This document shows positions 51,102 through 59,637 of a stretch of DNA of 64,000 nt, in pieces. How positions within the stretch are numbered: the stretch's first letter is position 1; the number at the start of each line of letters is the position of its first letter. Source of the DNA: Streptomyces nojiriensis (GTDB taxonomy: Bacteria; Actinomycetota; Actinomycetes; Streptomycetales; Streptomycetaceae); NCBI RefSeq assembly GCF_017639205.1, contig NZ_CP071139.1, forward strand, positions 4,098,001-4,162,000, written 5' to 3'. Both the position numbers and the translations under genes were made by a program. The notes below the pieces were generated by a model, which was not told the DNA's origin, did not search any database, and saw nothing but the letters and a program-made list of their open reading frames with translations.

Positions 51102-52190
51102 ATGCCCACGGCCGATGAGCTCCTCAGCGCGGACACCGTCACCGCCCTCGCCCGACTGCTCGCCCGCGCGGGCGGCCGCCGGTCCTCGCCGGCCCTGCGC
51201 GCCCGCGCCGGCGCCCTCGACGGGCTGACCTTCAGCGGCCGTGTCGCCGCCGTCCGCGACGCCGTGCTCGACGACCTCCCCGACACATGGCCCGCCTTCG
51301 AGGCCGTCGTGCGCACCGCCCTCGCCCAGCCCGGCTTCGAGGGCTGGATGACCTTCCCCGTCAACGAGGCCGTCGCCGTGCGCGGGCTGGAGGTGTTCGA
51401 GCCCGGACTGGACCTGCTGCACGACCTCACCTCCCGGCTCACCGCCGAATCCGCCGTCCGGCCCTTCCTGCGCGCCGACCCGGACCGCGCCCTGGCCGCC
51501 GTACGGAAGTGGACGGCCGACCCGGACCCGCACGTACGCCGCCTCGCCAGCGAGGGCACCCGGCCCCGGCTGCCGTGGGCCCCGCAGCTGCCCGCGTTCG
51601 TCGCCGACCCGCGGCCCGCGCTGCCCGTGCTGGACGCCCTCTACCGCGACGGGTCCGAGTACGTCCGCCGCTCCGTCTCCAACCACCTCAACGACATCAG
51701 CCGCGACCACCCCGCCCTCGCGGTCGAGGCCGCGGCCCGCTGGCTGGCCGAGCCCGAGGCCACCACCGACCGCGTCGTACGCCACGGACTGCGCACCCTC
51801 ATCAAGGCCGGGCGGCCCGAGGCGCTGACCCTGCTCGGCCACTCCCCCGACGTGCCCGTCACCGTCGGCGGCCCGGTCGTCGCCGACCCGCGGATCGCCG
51901 TCGGCGAGTACCTCGTCTTCGACTGGACGGTCACCAACACCGGCCCTCTCCCGGCCCAGTTGGTCATCGACTACGTCGTCCACCACGCGAAGGCCAACGG
52001 CACCCGCACCCCCAAGGTGTTCAAGCTCGTCACCCGCGCCCTGGCCCCCGGCGAAACCCTCAAGGGCACCAAGCGCCACTCCTTCAAGCCCATCACCACC
52101 CGCCGCTACCACTCCGGCGAGCACCTGGTGCAGCTCCAGATCAACGGCCGGGTCCGCGGCGAGGCCGGATTTTCGTTGGACGCGTCCTGA
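51102..52190 (+). CDS. DNA alkylation repeat protein (AlkD-like)
   Basis: This 362-residue protein is built mainly of HEAT-like helical repeats as in AlkD: WPAFEAVVRTALAQPGFEGW, FLRADPDRALAAVRKWTADP, HVRRLASEGTRPRLPW, YVRRSVSNHLNDISRDHP and VVRHGLRTLIKAGRPEAL. The last ~90 residues (VGEYLVFDWTVTNTGPLP...) form an Ig-like beta domain seen in this branch. AlkD removes positively charged alkylated bases; whether this variant is active is not clear. ATG 51102 is chosen because the upstream part of the frame is low-complexity. The next gene starts 55 bases downstream on the same strand. Confidence 0.85.
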   Translation: MPTADELLSADTVTALARLLARAGGRRSSPALRARAGALDGLTFSGRVAAVRDAVLDDLPDTWPAFEAVVRTALAQPGFEGWMTFPVNEAVAVRGLEVFEPGLDLLHDLTSRLTAESAVRPFLRADPDRALAAVRKWTADPDPHVRRLASEGTRPRLPWAPQLPAFVADPRPALPVLDALYRDGSEYVRRSVSNHLNDISRDHPALAVEAAARWLAEPEATTDRVVRHGLRTLIKAGRPEALTLLGHSPDVPVTVGGPVVADPRIAVGEYLVFDWTVTNTGPLPAQLVIDYVVHHAKANGTRTPKVFKLVTRALAPGETLKGTKRHSFKPITTRRYHSGEHLVQLQINGRVRGEAGFSLDAS

Positions 52191-52244
52191 CCCCGCCTGA
52201 CACCCTCTCGGCATGACCTACGGAATCGAGTCCCACCCCGCCCG

Positions 52245-54083
52245 ATGAGCGTCCGCGACGAGCGCGAGCCGCTCGCCCCCCGGACGACGTCCCTGTACGA
52301 CTACGCCCTCTTCCGCCACGGCATCGAACCGGACGGCCAGGTCCCGGCCGGGGGGTACCCGCTGCCCGACGGCCCCCCGCCCGTCAGCCGCCGCGCCCGT
52401 CTCGGCCGGGCCGCCGCCGAGGTGGCGGTCACCGAGGCCCTCGCCCCGCTGCTGGCCGACCCGGTCGGCGCCCGCGCCGCCGAGGCCGCCGACACACGGC
52501 TGGCCGCACTCCCCGTCCTACCGGAACACATCCACCGGATCGTCCTCGGAATCGTCCCCGAGGACCGGTACACGGGGCGGGCACGACGCCTGGCCCGCCG
52601 GCTGACCCGCGACGGAACGCACCCGTCGGCGGTCCACGCCGGACTGGCTCTGCTGTGCAACCTGGGCGACTCCACGGACACGCCCGCCGTCAGGACCCTG
52701 GCCATGCTGGGGGAGTTCTCCCGCGTCGCGGTGGCCGTCCTCGACCGGATCGACCGGGTGGCGGCGGCCGAACTCGACCTCGGCATCGGAGCCGGGGCAC
52801 CCGGCCACGACGCCTTCGTCGACGCCGTGGCGGGCGGGGACCGCGAAGCGGTCCGCGCCGCCCTGACCGGCGGCCTCACTCCCCCCGGCCGGCCCCGCCG
52901 GATCGCCGAAGCGGCCCGGCTGGACCAGTTGCTCCACGAGTACCCGCAGGACCCCGCCCTGACCGTGGCGGCGTGCCGGCTGCTGCTCGCCATGGCCCAC
53001 ACGCACCAGTACCGGCCGGAAGTCCTCGACTACGCGCGGGCACGTCCCGTGTACGAGGCCGTGGTCTCCCGCGCCCATCGGCTCACGCCGTCGACGGACT
53101 CGTACGCCCTGCTGCTCTCGCTCGCTCAGGACCTGCGCAGCGGGGCAGGAGCCGTTCTGCAATGGCCGCCGGGCCGGCGGGCCGAGCTGATCGCCACCCT
53201 GGGCCGGCTGCTGGCCGAACCGCTCTGGACGGCCGTCCCCGAAAGGGCCGCGGCCACCGCCGCACACCTCGGCACCCGCACGGACCCCAGTGGCCACAGG
53301 GCCGGCTGGATGCTCCGCACCGGACACCGGCCCTTCATCCCGCCCTGCGCACGGACCACGTTCGAGATCGAGGTCGTCGTCTGCGACCCGGCCGTGCGCA
53401 ATGTGGTGGAGACCCGGATCGTGCTCGGCGGCAGGCCGTTGGTCCCGGACCTGTTCGCCTCGGGCGGCTGGAACTCCCCCGAGTTCCTGCTCGACACCGG
53501 GCGACTGCGGGCCGGACCCGAACCCAGGGAGGTCCAGCTCGCCGAGGCCTACTGCACCGAAGGCTGCTGCGGCGCCCTCTACGTGACGATCCGCCGGGAC
53601 GGTGACCAGGTGGTGTGGGACGGCTGGCGGGGCGTCGAGGGGCAGCGGAAGCCGCCCGCGTACCGGTGCGACGCCGCTGCGTACGACGCGGAGGTCGAGC
53701 GGGCCGAGAACGACCGAAGCTGGTCCTGGCCGGCCCGTGACACCGCCCGGCTCATCGCCGACGGGCTCCTGGAACGCCCCGAACTGCTCACCGCCTGGGG
53801 CTGCAGCGCGGGCACGGCCTTCACCGCGTGGGACGAACCAGGCACCGTCGAGCTCCACTTCACGTACGCCCCCGGCACCGAACCCGGCGTGCCGGGCAAG
53901 GACGAACCGTGGCTGCAGTTCGCGTGGCGGATCCCGGACGACGGCACACCGCCGCAGGCACAGGCCCGAGCCGCCCTCGAACGGCTCGCGGGGCAGAACC
54001 CGCGCACCTGGGCCCGGCTCTCCGGGGGGAGCAAGGAGTACGCCGAGGCTCTCGGCCACGCCTGGCCCGCGGAAGGCCTGTAG
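52245..54083 (+). CDS. Large protein of unknown function
   Basis: This 612-residue soluble protein with no membrane helix or signal peptide has a helical N-terminal two-thirds, with Ala/Arg-rich helices (RRIAEAARLDQLLHEYP) and several short Leu-rich segments. The C-terminal third is more beta-rich and contains a cysteine cluster, LAEAYCTEGCCGALYVTIRR (residues about 425-450), that could bind a metal. A final WAWELHFTYAP-like region follows. I recognise no family. It lies 55 bases after the alkylation-repeat gene and may be cotranscribed with it. A bidirectional terminator ends the unit. Confidence 0.72.
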   Translation: MSVRDEREPLAPRTTSLYDYALFRHGIEPDGQVPAGGYPLPDGPPPVSRRARLGRAAAEVAVTEALAPLLADPVGARAAEAADTRLAALPVLPEHIHRIVLGIVPEDRYTGRARRLARRLTRDGTHPSAVHAGLALLCNLGDSTDTPAVRTLAMLGEFSRVAVAVLDRIDRVAAAELDLGIGAGAPGHDAFVDAVAGGDREAVRAALTGGLTPPGRPRRIAEAARLDQLLHEYPQDPALTVAACRLLLAMAHTHQYRPEVLDYARARPVYEAVVSRAHRLTPSTDSYALLLSLAQDLRSGAGAVLQWPPGRRAELIATLGRLLAEPLWTAVPERAAATAAHLGTRTDPSGHRAGWMLRTGHRPFIPPCARTTFEIEVVVCDPAVRNVVETRIVLGGRPLVPDLFASGGWNSPEFLLDTGRLRAGPEPREVQLAEAYCTEGCCGALYVTIRRDGDQVVWDGWRGVEGQRKPPAYRCDAAAYDAEVERAENDRSWSWPARDTARLIADGLLERPELLTAWGCSAGTAFTAWDEPGTVELHFTYAPGTEPGVPGKDEPWLQFAWRIPDDGTPPQAQARAALERLAGQNPRTWARLSGGSKEYAEALGHAWPAEGL

Positions 54084-54090
54084 CGGGCCG

Positions 54091-54123
54091 GCCGTCGGGG
54101 TCCCACGGCGGGACCCCGACGGC
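54091..54123. terminator. Bidirectional terminator
   Basis: A perfect 14-bp stem, 54091-54104 with 54110-54123, around a five-base loop. It separates the convergent unknown gene (stop 54083) and aldehyde dehydrogenase gene (stop 54129). Confidence 0.85.
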
Positions 54124-54128
54124 ACGGG

Positions 54129-55601
54129 CTACGCCGTCCAGACGATCGACTGCATCTCGCTGTACGCCTGCAGCGCGTACGAGCCCACGTCGCGCCCCAC
54201 CCCGCTGCGCTTGAAGCCGCCGAACGGGGCCTCCATGTTGCGGCCGATGGTGTTCACCCCGACCCCGCCCGCCCGCAGCCGCCGCGCCACGCGGAACGCG
54301 CGCGCCGAGTCCCCGGACCACACGTAGCTCAGCAGCCCGAAGTCGCTGTCGTCGGCCAGCCGGACCGCCTCGTCCTCGTCCCCGTCGAAGGGGACGACCA
54401 CGACCACCGGGCCGAAGATCTCCTCGCGGACCACCCGCATGTCGTTCGTGCAGTCGACGAGCAGGGTCGGAGCCACGTAGAAGCCGCGGCCGTCCCCCAC
54501 CACCGGGCGCTCGCCGCCGTACGCGATCCGGGCGCCCTCCTTCTTCCCCAGCTCGATGTACGACTCCACCCGGTCGCGGTGCGCCGCCGAGATCACCGGG
54601 CCCACCACCGTGCCCGGGGCCGCCGGATCGCCGACCTTCATGAAGGCCAGATAGCCGGTCAGCTTCTCGATCAGCCGGTCGTACACGGAACGGTGGGCGA
54701 TCACCCGGGTCGGGGCCGTGCAGATCTGCCCGGAGTAGAAGGAGAAGGTCGTCCCGATCCCCATCACCGCCGCGTCCAGGTCCGCGTCCTCGAAGACGAT
54801 CGCCGCGCCCTTGCCGCCCAGTTCCATCAACTGCCGCTTCATGGACCGGCCGCAGACCTCGGCGATGCGCTGCCCGACGGCCGTGGAACCGGTGAAGGAC
54901 ACCATGTCGACGTGCGGGGAGTCCACAGCGGCCTCGCCGACCTCCACCGACTGCCCGCCCACCACGTTCACCACGCCCGCCGGCACCCCGGCCTCGTGCA
55001 GGGCCTCCGCCATCTTGAACACCGACAGCGGGTCCTGCGGCGCCGGCTTGACCACCACCGTGTTGCCCATGGCCAGCGCCGGGGCCACCTTGCCCGCCGG
55101 ATTCGCCCAGGGGTTGTTGTACGAGGTGATGCAGGTGACCACCCCGACCGGCCGGCGCACCTCCAGCGCGCCCAGGATGCTCGCCCGCCCCATCGGGCCG
55201 GCCTCGGTGACCTGCGGGGGCAGGCCCTTCTCGACCGGTTCGAGGGCCCCCTTCGCGTACCGCCGGAAGCGGGTGACGCCCACCCCGACCTGCATGCCGC
55301 GCGCGATGCCGGCCGGTGCGCCCGTCTCCTGCCGGGCCAGCACCGCCCACGGCTCGTACTCCCGTTGCATGATGTCCGCGGCCCGGTCCAGGATCGCCGC
55401 GCGCGCCTCGGGCGTCGTACGGGACCAGCTCTCGAAGGCCTCGGCCGCGGCGCGCGCCGCCTCCTCGACCTGCCCGCGCGAGGCCTCGGGCGCGAGCCCG
55501 ACCACCGACTCGTCCGCCGGGTTGACCACCTCGTAGTGACCGCCCGCGGGCTCCACCCACACTCCGCCGATGTAGAGCTGCTGCGCCTGCGCGTCCGTCA
55601 T
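54129..55601 (-). CDS. Aldehyde dehydrogenase
   Basis: This 490-residue NAD(P)-dependent enzyme has PAPQDPLSVFKMAEAL and FTGSTAVGQRI for cofactor binding, the general base Glu in MELGGKGAAIVF, and the catalytic Cys in YSGQICTAPTR. It ends with APFGGFKRSGVGRD. It should oxidise an aldehyde to an acid in the catabolic cluster. Its ATG (55601) overlaps the stop of the amidohydrolase gene by four bases (ATGA), so the two genes are translationally coupled. It is the last gene of the cluster and is followed by a strong bidirectional terminator. Confidence 0.95.
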   Translation of the reverse strand: MTDAQAQQLYIGGVWVEPAGGHYEVVNPADESVVGLAPEASRGQVEEAARAAAEAFESWSRTTPEARAAILDRAADIMQREYEPWAVLARQETGAPAGIARGMQVGVGVTRFRRYAKGALEPVEKGLPPQVTEAGPMGRASILGALEVRRPVGVVTCITSYNNPWANPAGKVAPALAMGNTVVVKPAPQDPLSVFKMAEALHEAGVPAGVVNVVGGQSVEVGEAAVDSPHVDMVSFTGSTAVGQRIAEVCGRSMKRQLMELGGKGAAIVFEDADLDAAVMGIGTTFSFYSGQICTAPTRVIAHRSVYDRLIEKLTGYLAFMKVGDPAAPGTVVGPVISAAHRDRVESYIELGKKEGARIAYGGERPVVGDGRGFYVAPTLLVDCTNDMRVVREEIFGPVVVVVPFDGDEDEAVRLADDSDFGLLSYVWSGDSARAFRVARRLRAGGVGVNTIGRNMEAPFGGFKRSGVGRDVGSYALQAYSEMQSIVWTA

Positions 55602-57337
55602 CGCGTGCTCACCGTCCTCGTGTCCCGGCCCGACCTGAGCACGATCCCGGGGATCGCCCCCGTCACCTCGTCGTCGCGGATGGTCTCCACGCCGTTGACC
55701 CGTACCGAGACGATGCCGATGGCCCGCGCGTCCAGCCGGGGGCTGTCCCCGGGCAGGTCGTGGACCAGGGTCGCGGGACCGGCCTCGATCCGCTCCGGGT
55801 CGAAGAGGACCAGGTCCGCGTGGAAGCCCTCGGCGAGGCGGCCGCGCTCGCGCAGCCCGAACAGCCGGGCCGGGTCGTCGGTGAGCATCTTCACCGCCTG
55901 CTCCAGCGGCACCAGCTTGCGGCCGCGCAGACAGTCCCCGAGGAAGCGGGTCGTGTACGGGGCCCCGCACATCCGGTCCAGGTGGGCGCCGGCGTCGGAG
56001 CCGCCGAGCATGACGTCCTCGTGCTGCCAGGTCTCCTGGCGCAGGGCCCAGCTCGCCGGATCGTTGTCGGTGGGCATGGGCCAGAGCACCGTGCGCAGGT
56101 CGTCGTTGGCGCAGATCTCCACCAGGCACCGGAAGGGGTCCTGGCCGCGCTCGGCGGCGATGTCGTTCACGACCCGGCCGGAGAGGCCCTCGTTCTCCTT
56201 GCTGTACGTGTCCCCTATGACGTACCGGCCGAAGTTGGCGAGGCGTCGGAAGACGCCGGCCTCCTTGCTGTCGGCGCGGCGCAGCATCTCGGCGCGCACG
56301 TCGGCGTCGCGGAGCTTCTCGATCCGTTCGGGGACGGGCAGGGCCAGGATCTCGCCCCAGCCGGGGATGAGGTTGAGCGCGCAGAAGGTCCCCAGCGACA
56401 TGTTCATGGGGGTGAGGATGGGCATCGTCAGCGCGACGATCCGGCCGCCGGCCTTGCGGGCGCGTTCGCTGGGGATCAGCTGGCGCGGGACCCGCTCGGG
56501 GACGGAGGCGTCGATGGTGAGGACGTTCCAGTTGAGGGGCCGGCCGGCGGCTGCGCTCATCTCCACGAAGAGGTCGATCTCGTCGTCCGAGAACTGGTCG
56601 AGGCAGCCGGCGACGATCGCCTCCAGCTGGGTGCCCTCGTGTTCGGCGACCGCCTTCGACAGCGCGAGCAGCTCGGCGGGGCGGGCGTGGCGGGAGGCCA
56701 CGGGGGCGCCGGACCCGTCGGAGTGGGTGGAGGACTGGGTGGTGGACAGGCCCCAGGCGCCGGCGTTCATGGCGTCGTGGAAGAGGTCGAGCATCTGCTG
56801 CATCTGCTCGGGGGTGGGCTGGCCGCCGACGGCGTCCTCACCCATCACGTGCCGGCGCAGGGCGCAGTGGCCGACCATGAACCCGGCGTTGACGGCGATC
56901 CGGCCCTCCAGGGCGTCGAGGTACTCGCCGAAGGTGGACCAGGTCCAGTCGACGCCCTCTTCGAGTGCCTTGAGGGCCATGCCCTCGACCTTGCTCATCA
57001 TGCGGCGGGTGTAGTCGGCGTCCTCGGGGCGGGCCGGGTTGAGCGGGGCCAGGGTGAAGCCGCAGTTGCCGCCGGCGACGGTGGTCACGCCGTGGTTCAT
57101 GGAGGGCGTGGCGTACGGGTCCCAGAACAGCTGGGCGTCGTAGTGCGTGTGCGGGTCGATGAAGCCGGGGGTGAGGACCAGGCCGGTGGCGTCCTCGGTG
57201 GTGCGGGCCTCTTCGGTGACGGTGCCGGGTGCGGCTATCGCCGCGATCCGGCCGTCGCGTATCCCCACGTCTGCGACGCGGGCGGGGGCGCCGGTGCCGT
57301 CCACGACGGTCGCGCCCTTGATCAGGTGGTCGAGCAT
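55598..57337 (-). CDS. Amidohydrolase of the D-aminoacylase family
   Basis: This 579-residue metal-dependent hydrolase has the metal-binding LTPGFIDPHTHYDAQLFWDP (H63 and H65), the MVGHCALRRHVMG segment, ATTQSSTHSDGSGAPV-like sequence, and GGSDAGAHLDRMCGAPYTTR with a catalytic Asp near residue 440. It resembles N-acyl-D-amino-acid deacylases and dihydropyrimidinase-like enzymes; the true amide or lactam substrate is unknown. Its gene is coupled to the aldehyde dehydrogenase gene by a four-base overlap. A long inverted repeat lies in the 285-base gap upstream, so it may not share the LLM gene's transcript. Confidence 0.92.
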   Translation of the reverse strand: MLDHLIKGATVVDGTGAPARVADVGIRDGRIAAIAAPGTVTEEARTTEDATGLVLTPGFIDPHTHYDAQLFWDPYATPSMNHGVTTVAGGNCGFTLAPLNPARPEDADYTRRMMSKVEGMALKALEEGVDWTWSTFGEYLDALEGRIAVNAGFMVGHCALRRHVMGEDAVGGQPTPEQMQQMLDLFHDAMNAGAWGLSTTQSSTHSDGSGAPVASRHARPAELLALSKAVAEHEGTQLEAIVAGCLDQFSDDEIDLFVEMSAAAGRPLNWNVLTIDASVPERVPRQLIPSERARKAGGRIVALTMPILTPMNMSLGTFCALNLIPGWGEILALPVPERIEKLRDADVRAEMLRRADSKEAGVFRRLANFGRYVIGDTYSKENEGLSGRVVNDIAAERGQDPFRCLVEICANDDLRTVLWPMPTDNDPASWALRQETWQHEDVMLGGSDAGAHLDRMCGAPYTTRFLGDCLRGRKLVPLEQAVKMLTDDPARLFGLRERGRLAEGFHADLVLFDPERIEAGPATLVHDLPGDSPRLDARAIGIVSVRVNGVETIRDDEVTGAIPGIVLRSGRDTRTVSTR

Positions 57338-57378
57338 GACGTCCCTTCTGCCGGAGTTCGCGTTGCGGCCCGTCTCGT

Positions 57379-57474
57379 GGGGCTCCGCCCCACACCCCGC
57401 GCCTCAAACGCCGGCGGGGCCGGGAGTTTCAGCTCGCCGGCGTTTGAGGCGCGGGGGTGCGGGGGCGGAGCCCC
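57379..57474. repeat. Long inverted repeat between cluster genes
   Basis: The left arm (57379-57416) and right arm (57435-57474) are complementary over about 38 bases with small length differences; CGCCGGCG and its pair form the inner ends and GGGGC/GCCCC the outer ends. The arms contain the rare AT-rich TCAAAC/GTTTGA. This kind of palindrome recurs in Streptomyces intergenic regions. It is followed (57476-57620) by further G/C hairpins before the LLM gene stop. Confidence 0.8.
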
Positions 57475-57622
57475 CGCGTGCCCCGGCCGGTGGCCGCCCG
57501 GCCGGGGCCGGTGCGGGACGGCGGTCCGGGAAGACGCCGTCCCCGCAAGGGGAAGCCGGGGGCGGACCCCCGGGCTTCGGGGTGCGGGCCGCGCACCCCG
57601 CACCCTCCGCCGGAGCCGAGCG

Positions 57623-58753
57623 CTAAGCGGCCTGGCGGAAGCGGGTCGTGCGGTGGATCGGGTCCGTGTCGATGTGCGGGATCACGTGTTCGCCGATCAG
57701 CTTGATCGTCGTCATCGTGTCCTCGGGCGAGACGCCGGTCGGCAGGCCGAAGGACAGCTGGTCGGCGCCCGCCTGCTCCCAGCGCTTGCACTGGGCCCGG
57801 ACCTCCGACGGGTCGCCGCAGATCAGCAGTTCTTCCGCGATCAGCAGCTCGATGATCTCCGCGTTGTACTCCGGCAGGGTCTCGGGCCACTGCGGGATCG
57901 CCTCGGGCCGCGGGAAGGTGTCGTGGTAGCGGAAGACCAGCGACTGGAAGCGGTTCATGTTGGCGTTGACGGCGATCTCGACGGCCTTGTCGTGGGTCTC
58001 GGCGCAGATCGCGGTCGAGGTGACCATGACGTTGTCGTTGACGAAGGCGCCGATGGCCTTCGCCTCGCGGATGGCCGTCTTGTACTGGTCGAGGACCCAC
58101 TCCATGTCGGAGACCTTCTGCACGCTGAAGCCCAGCACGCCGAGGCCCTTCTTCGCCGCCATCGCGTACGAGGACGGGGAGCCGGCGGCGTACCACATGG
58201 CCGGGTGGGCCTTGCCGTACGGCTTGGGGAAGACCTTCCGCGGCGGGAGCGACCAGTGCTTGCCCTGGAACCCCTCGTACTCCTCCTGGAGGAACATCTT
58301 GGGGAATTCCGCGATGGTCTCCTCCCAGATCTCCTTGGTGCCGTTCATGTCCTCGATGCCCGGCAGGAAGCCGAGGATCTCGTGGCTGCCCGCGCCGCGG
58401 CCGGTGCCGAACTCGAAGCGGCCCTTGGAGAGGTGGTCGAGCATGGCGACCTTCTCGGCCACCTTCACCGGGTGGTTCACCGGGGCGAGCGGGTTGAAGA
58501 TGCCGGAGCCGAGGTGGATGCGCTCGGTGGCGTGGGCGAGGTACCCGAGGAACACCTCGTTCGCCGACAGGTGCGAGTACTCCTCCAGGAAGTGGTGCTC
58601 GGAGGCCCAGGCGTACTTGAAGCCGGACTTGTCCGCCTGTATGACGTACTCGGTCTCCTCGATCAGCGCCTTGTGCTCTGCCTCGGGGTCGACCTTGGAC
58701 CGCGCCTCAGGCACGTATCCCTGCACAAAGAGCCCGAATTCCAAGGGGTTCAC
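57623..58753 (-). CDS. F420/flavin-dependent LLM-class oxidoreductase
   Basis: This 376-residue luciferase-like monooxygenase has LEFGLFVQGYVPEAR at the start, KYAWASEHHFLEEYSHLSAN, HLGSGIFNPLAPVNHPVKVA, LDHLSKGRFEFGTGRGAGSHE, and QLSFGLPTGVSPEDTM near the end. It should oxidise or hydroxylate a substrate in the cluster. GTG 58753 is the annotated start, but the TTG at 58744 would also fit. Two palindromes (sites C and D) and a TTGACG hexamer lie in the 85-base gap to the upstream SDR gene, so the gene has its own regulated promoter. Confidence 0.92.
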   Translation of the reverse strand: MNPLEFGLFVQGYVPEARSKVDPEAEHKALIEETEYVIQADKSGFKYAWASEHHFLEEYSHLSANEVFLGYLAHATERIHLGSGIFNPLAPVNHPVKVAEKVAMLDHLSKGRFEFGTGRGAGSHEILGFLPGIEDMNGTKEIWEETIAEFPKMFLQEEYEGFQGKHWSLPPRKVFPKPYGKAHPAMWYAAGSPSSYAMAAKKGLGVLGFSVQKVSDMEWVLDQYKTAIREAKAIGAFVNDNVMVTSTAICAETHDKAVEIAVNANMNRFQSLVFRYHDTFPRPEAIPQWPETLPEYNAEIIELLIAEELLICGDPSEVRAQCKRWEQAGADQLSFGLPTGVSPEDTMTTIKLIGEHVIPHIDTDPIHRTTRFRQAA

Positions 58754-58765
58754 CGTCCTTTGGTT

Positions 58766-58782
58766 TCTGACGTTCCGTCAGA
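58766..58782. promoter_or_regulatory. Operator-like 17-bp palindrome (site C)
   Basis: TCTGACGTTCCGTCAGA is a perfect 7-3-7 palindrome ending 12 bases before the GTG of the LLM gene (minus strand). It should overlap the transcription start or the leader, as an operator of a repressor would. Confidence 0.85.
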
Positions 58783-58826
58783 TTTGATGTCACGACTGTT
58801 CCACCGCGAGGGTGTGAGCGTCAATA

Positions 58827-58843
58827 CCTGACGCCCCATCAGA
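58827..58843. promoter_or_regulatory. Operator-like palindrome (site D)
   Basis: CCTGACGCCCCATCAGA matches the TCTGAYGNNNCRTCAGA pattern except for the first base and one unpaired position. It is 61 bases from site C (start to start), overlaps the SDR stop codon, and flanks a candidate -35 TTGACG (minus strand, 58819-58824). Confidence 0.65.
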
Positions 58844-59624
58844 GAATGCTGACACCCGCCAGCCAGCCGCCGTCGATCACGAACGGCTGCCCGGTGATGT
58901 ACGAGGAGTCCTCGCCGGTCAGGAAGAGCGCCAGCTTCGCGATCTCCTCCGGCTGCCCCACCCGCCCCAGCGGGACCACCCGCTTGTAGAGCTCCGCCAT
59001 CGCGTCCCTGGCCTCGTCGGTCATGTTCGCCGGGTCCAGCAGGCCCGGGTTGGCCATCGGGGTGTCCACGGCTCCCGGGCACATCGCGTTGACCCGGATG
59101 CCCTTGCCCGCCAGTTCCAGCGCGGCCACCCGGGTCAGGCCGAGGATCGCCGCCTTGGTCGCCGCGTACGTGCCGACGTACGCCATGCCCGTCAGGCCCG
59201 TGTACGAGGAGGTGTTGACGATGGTGCCGCCGCCGGCCGCCTCGATCTCGGGGGCCACCGTCTTGATGCCGAGGAAGGCGCCCACCTGGTTGACCTGGAC
59301 CACCTGCTGGAACTCCTCCAGCGGGGTCGCGGTCAGCTCGTTGAAGCGCAGGATGCCCGCGTTGTTGACCAGGCCGTCGACCGGCCCGAAGGTCTCCTTC
59401 GCGGCGGCGATCGCGGCCGCCCAGTCCTCCTCGCGGCTCACGTCCATCCGTACGTACCGGGCCCGGTCCTCGCCGATGTCCTTGGCCACCGCCGCGCCCT
59501 GCTCGTCCAGCACGTCGCCGAGGAGCACCCGCGCCCCCTCGGCGGCGAAGAGCCGGGCCTCCTGCTCGCCCTGCCCGCGTGCCGCGCCGGTGATGATGAC
59601 GACGCGCCCGTCCAGCTTGCCCAT
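58839..59624 (-). CDS. Short-chain dehydrogenase/reductase (hydroxysteroid-dehydrogenase-like)
   Basis: This 261-residue SDR is close to the 3-alpha-hydroxysteroid/20-beta-hydroxysteroid dehydrogenase group: VVIITGAARGQGEQEARLFA at the N-terminus, DVLDEQG and MDVSREEDW for NAD specificity, NNAGILRF, and the catalytic pair in YVGTYAATKAAILGL. GQPFVIDGGWLAG closes the fold. It should oxidise a secondary alcohol. The gene starts 13 bases after the stop of the upstream LLM gene, so the two form an operon. Two palindromes lie just beyond its end. Confidence 0.94.
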   Translation of the reverse strand: MGKLDGRVVIITGAARGQGEQEARLFAAEGARVLLGDVLDEQGAAVAKDIGEDRARYVRMDVSREEDWAAAIAAAKETFGPVDGLVNNAGILRFNELTATPLEEFQQVVQVNQVGAFLGIKTVAPEIEAAGGGTIVNTSSYTGLTGMAYVGTYAATKAAILGLTRVAALELAGKGIRVNAMCPGAVDTPMANPGLLDPANMTDEARDAMAELYKRVVPLGRVGQPEEIAKLALFLTGEDSSYITGQPFVIDGGWLAGVSIL

Positions 59625-59637
59625 GGTCCGTCAGCCC

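Noticed and set aside
50871..52214. Minus-strand open frame opposite the alkylation-repeat gene
   Set aside because: Val/Gly/Glu-rich antisense frame; the plus-strand gene has HEAT-repeat motifs and normal codon bias.
57476..57622. Possible short gene in the G/C-rich gap before the LLM gene
   Set aside because: Only hairpin-rich sequence; frames have no ribosome site or stable codon bias.
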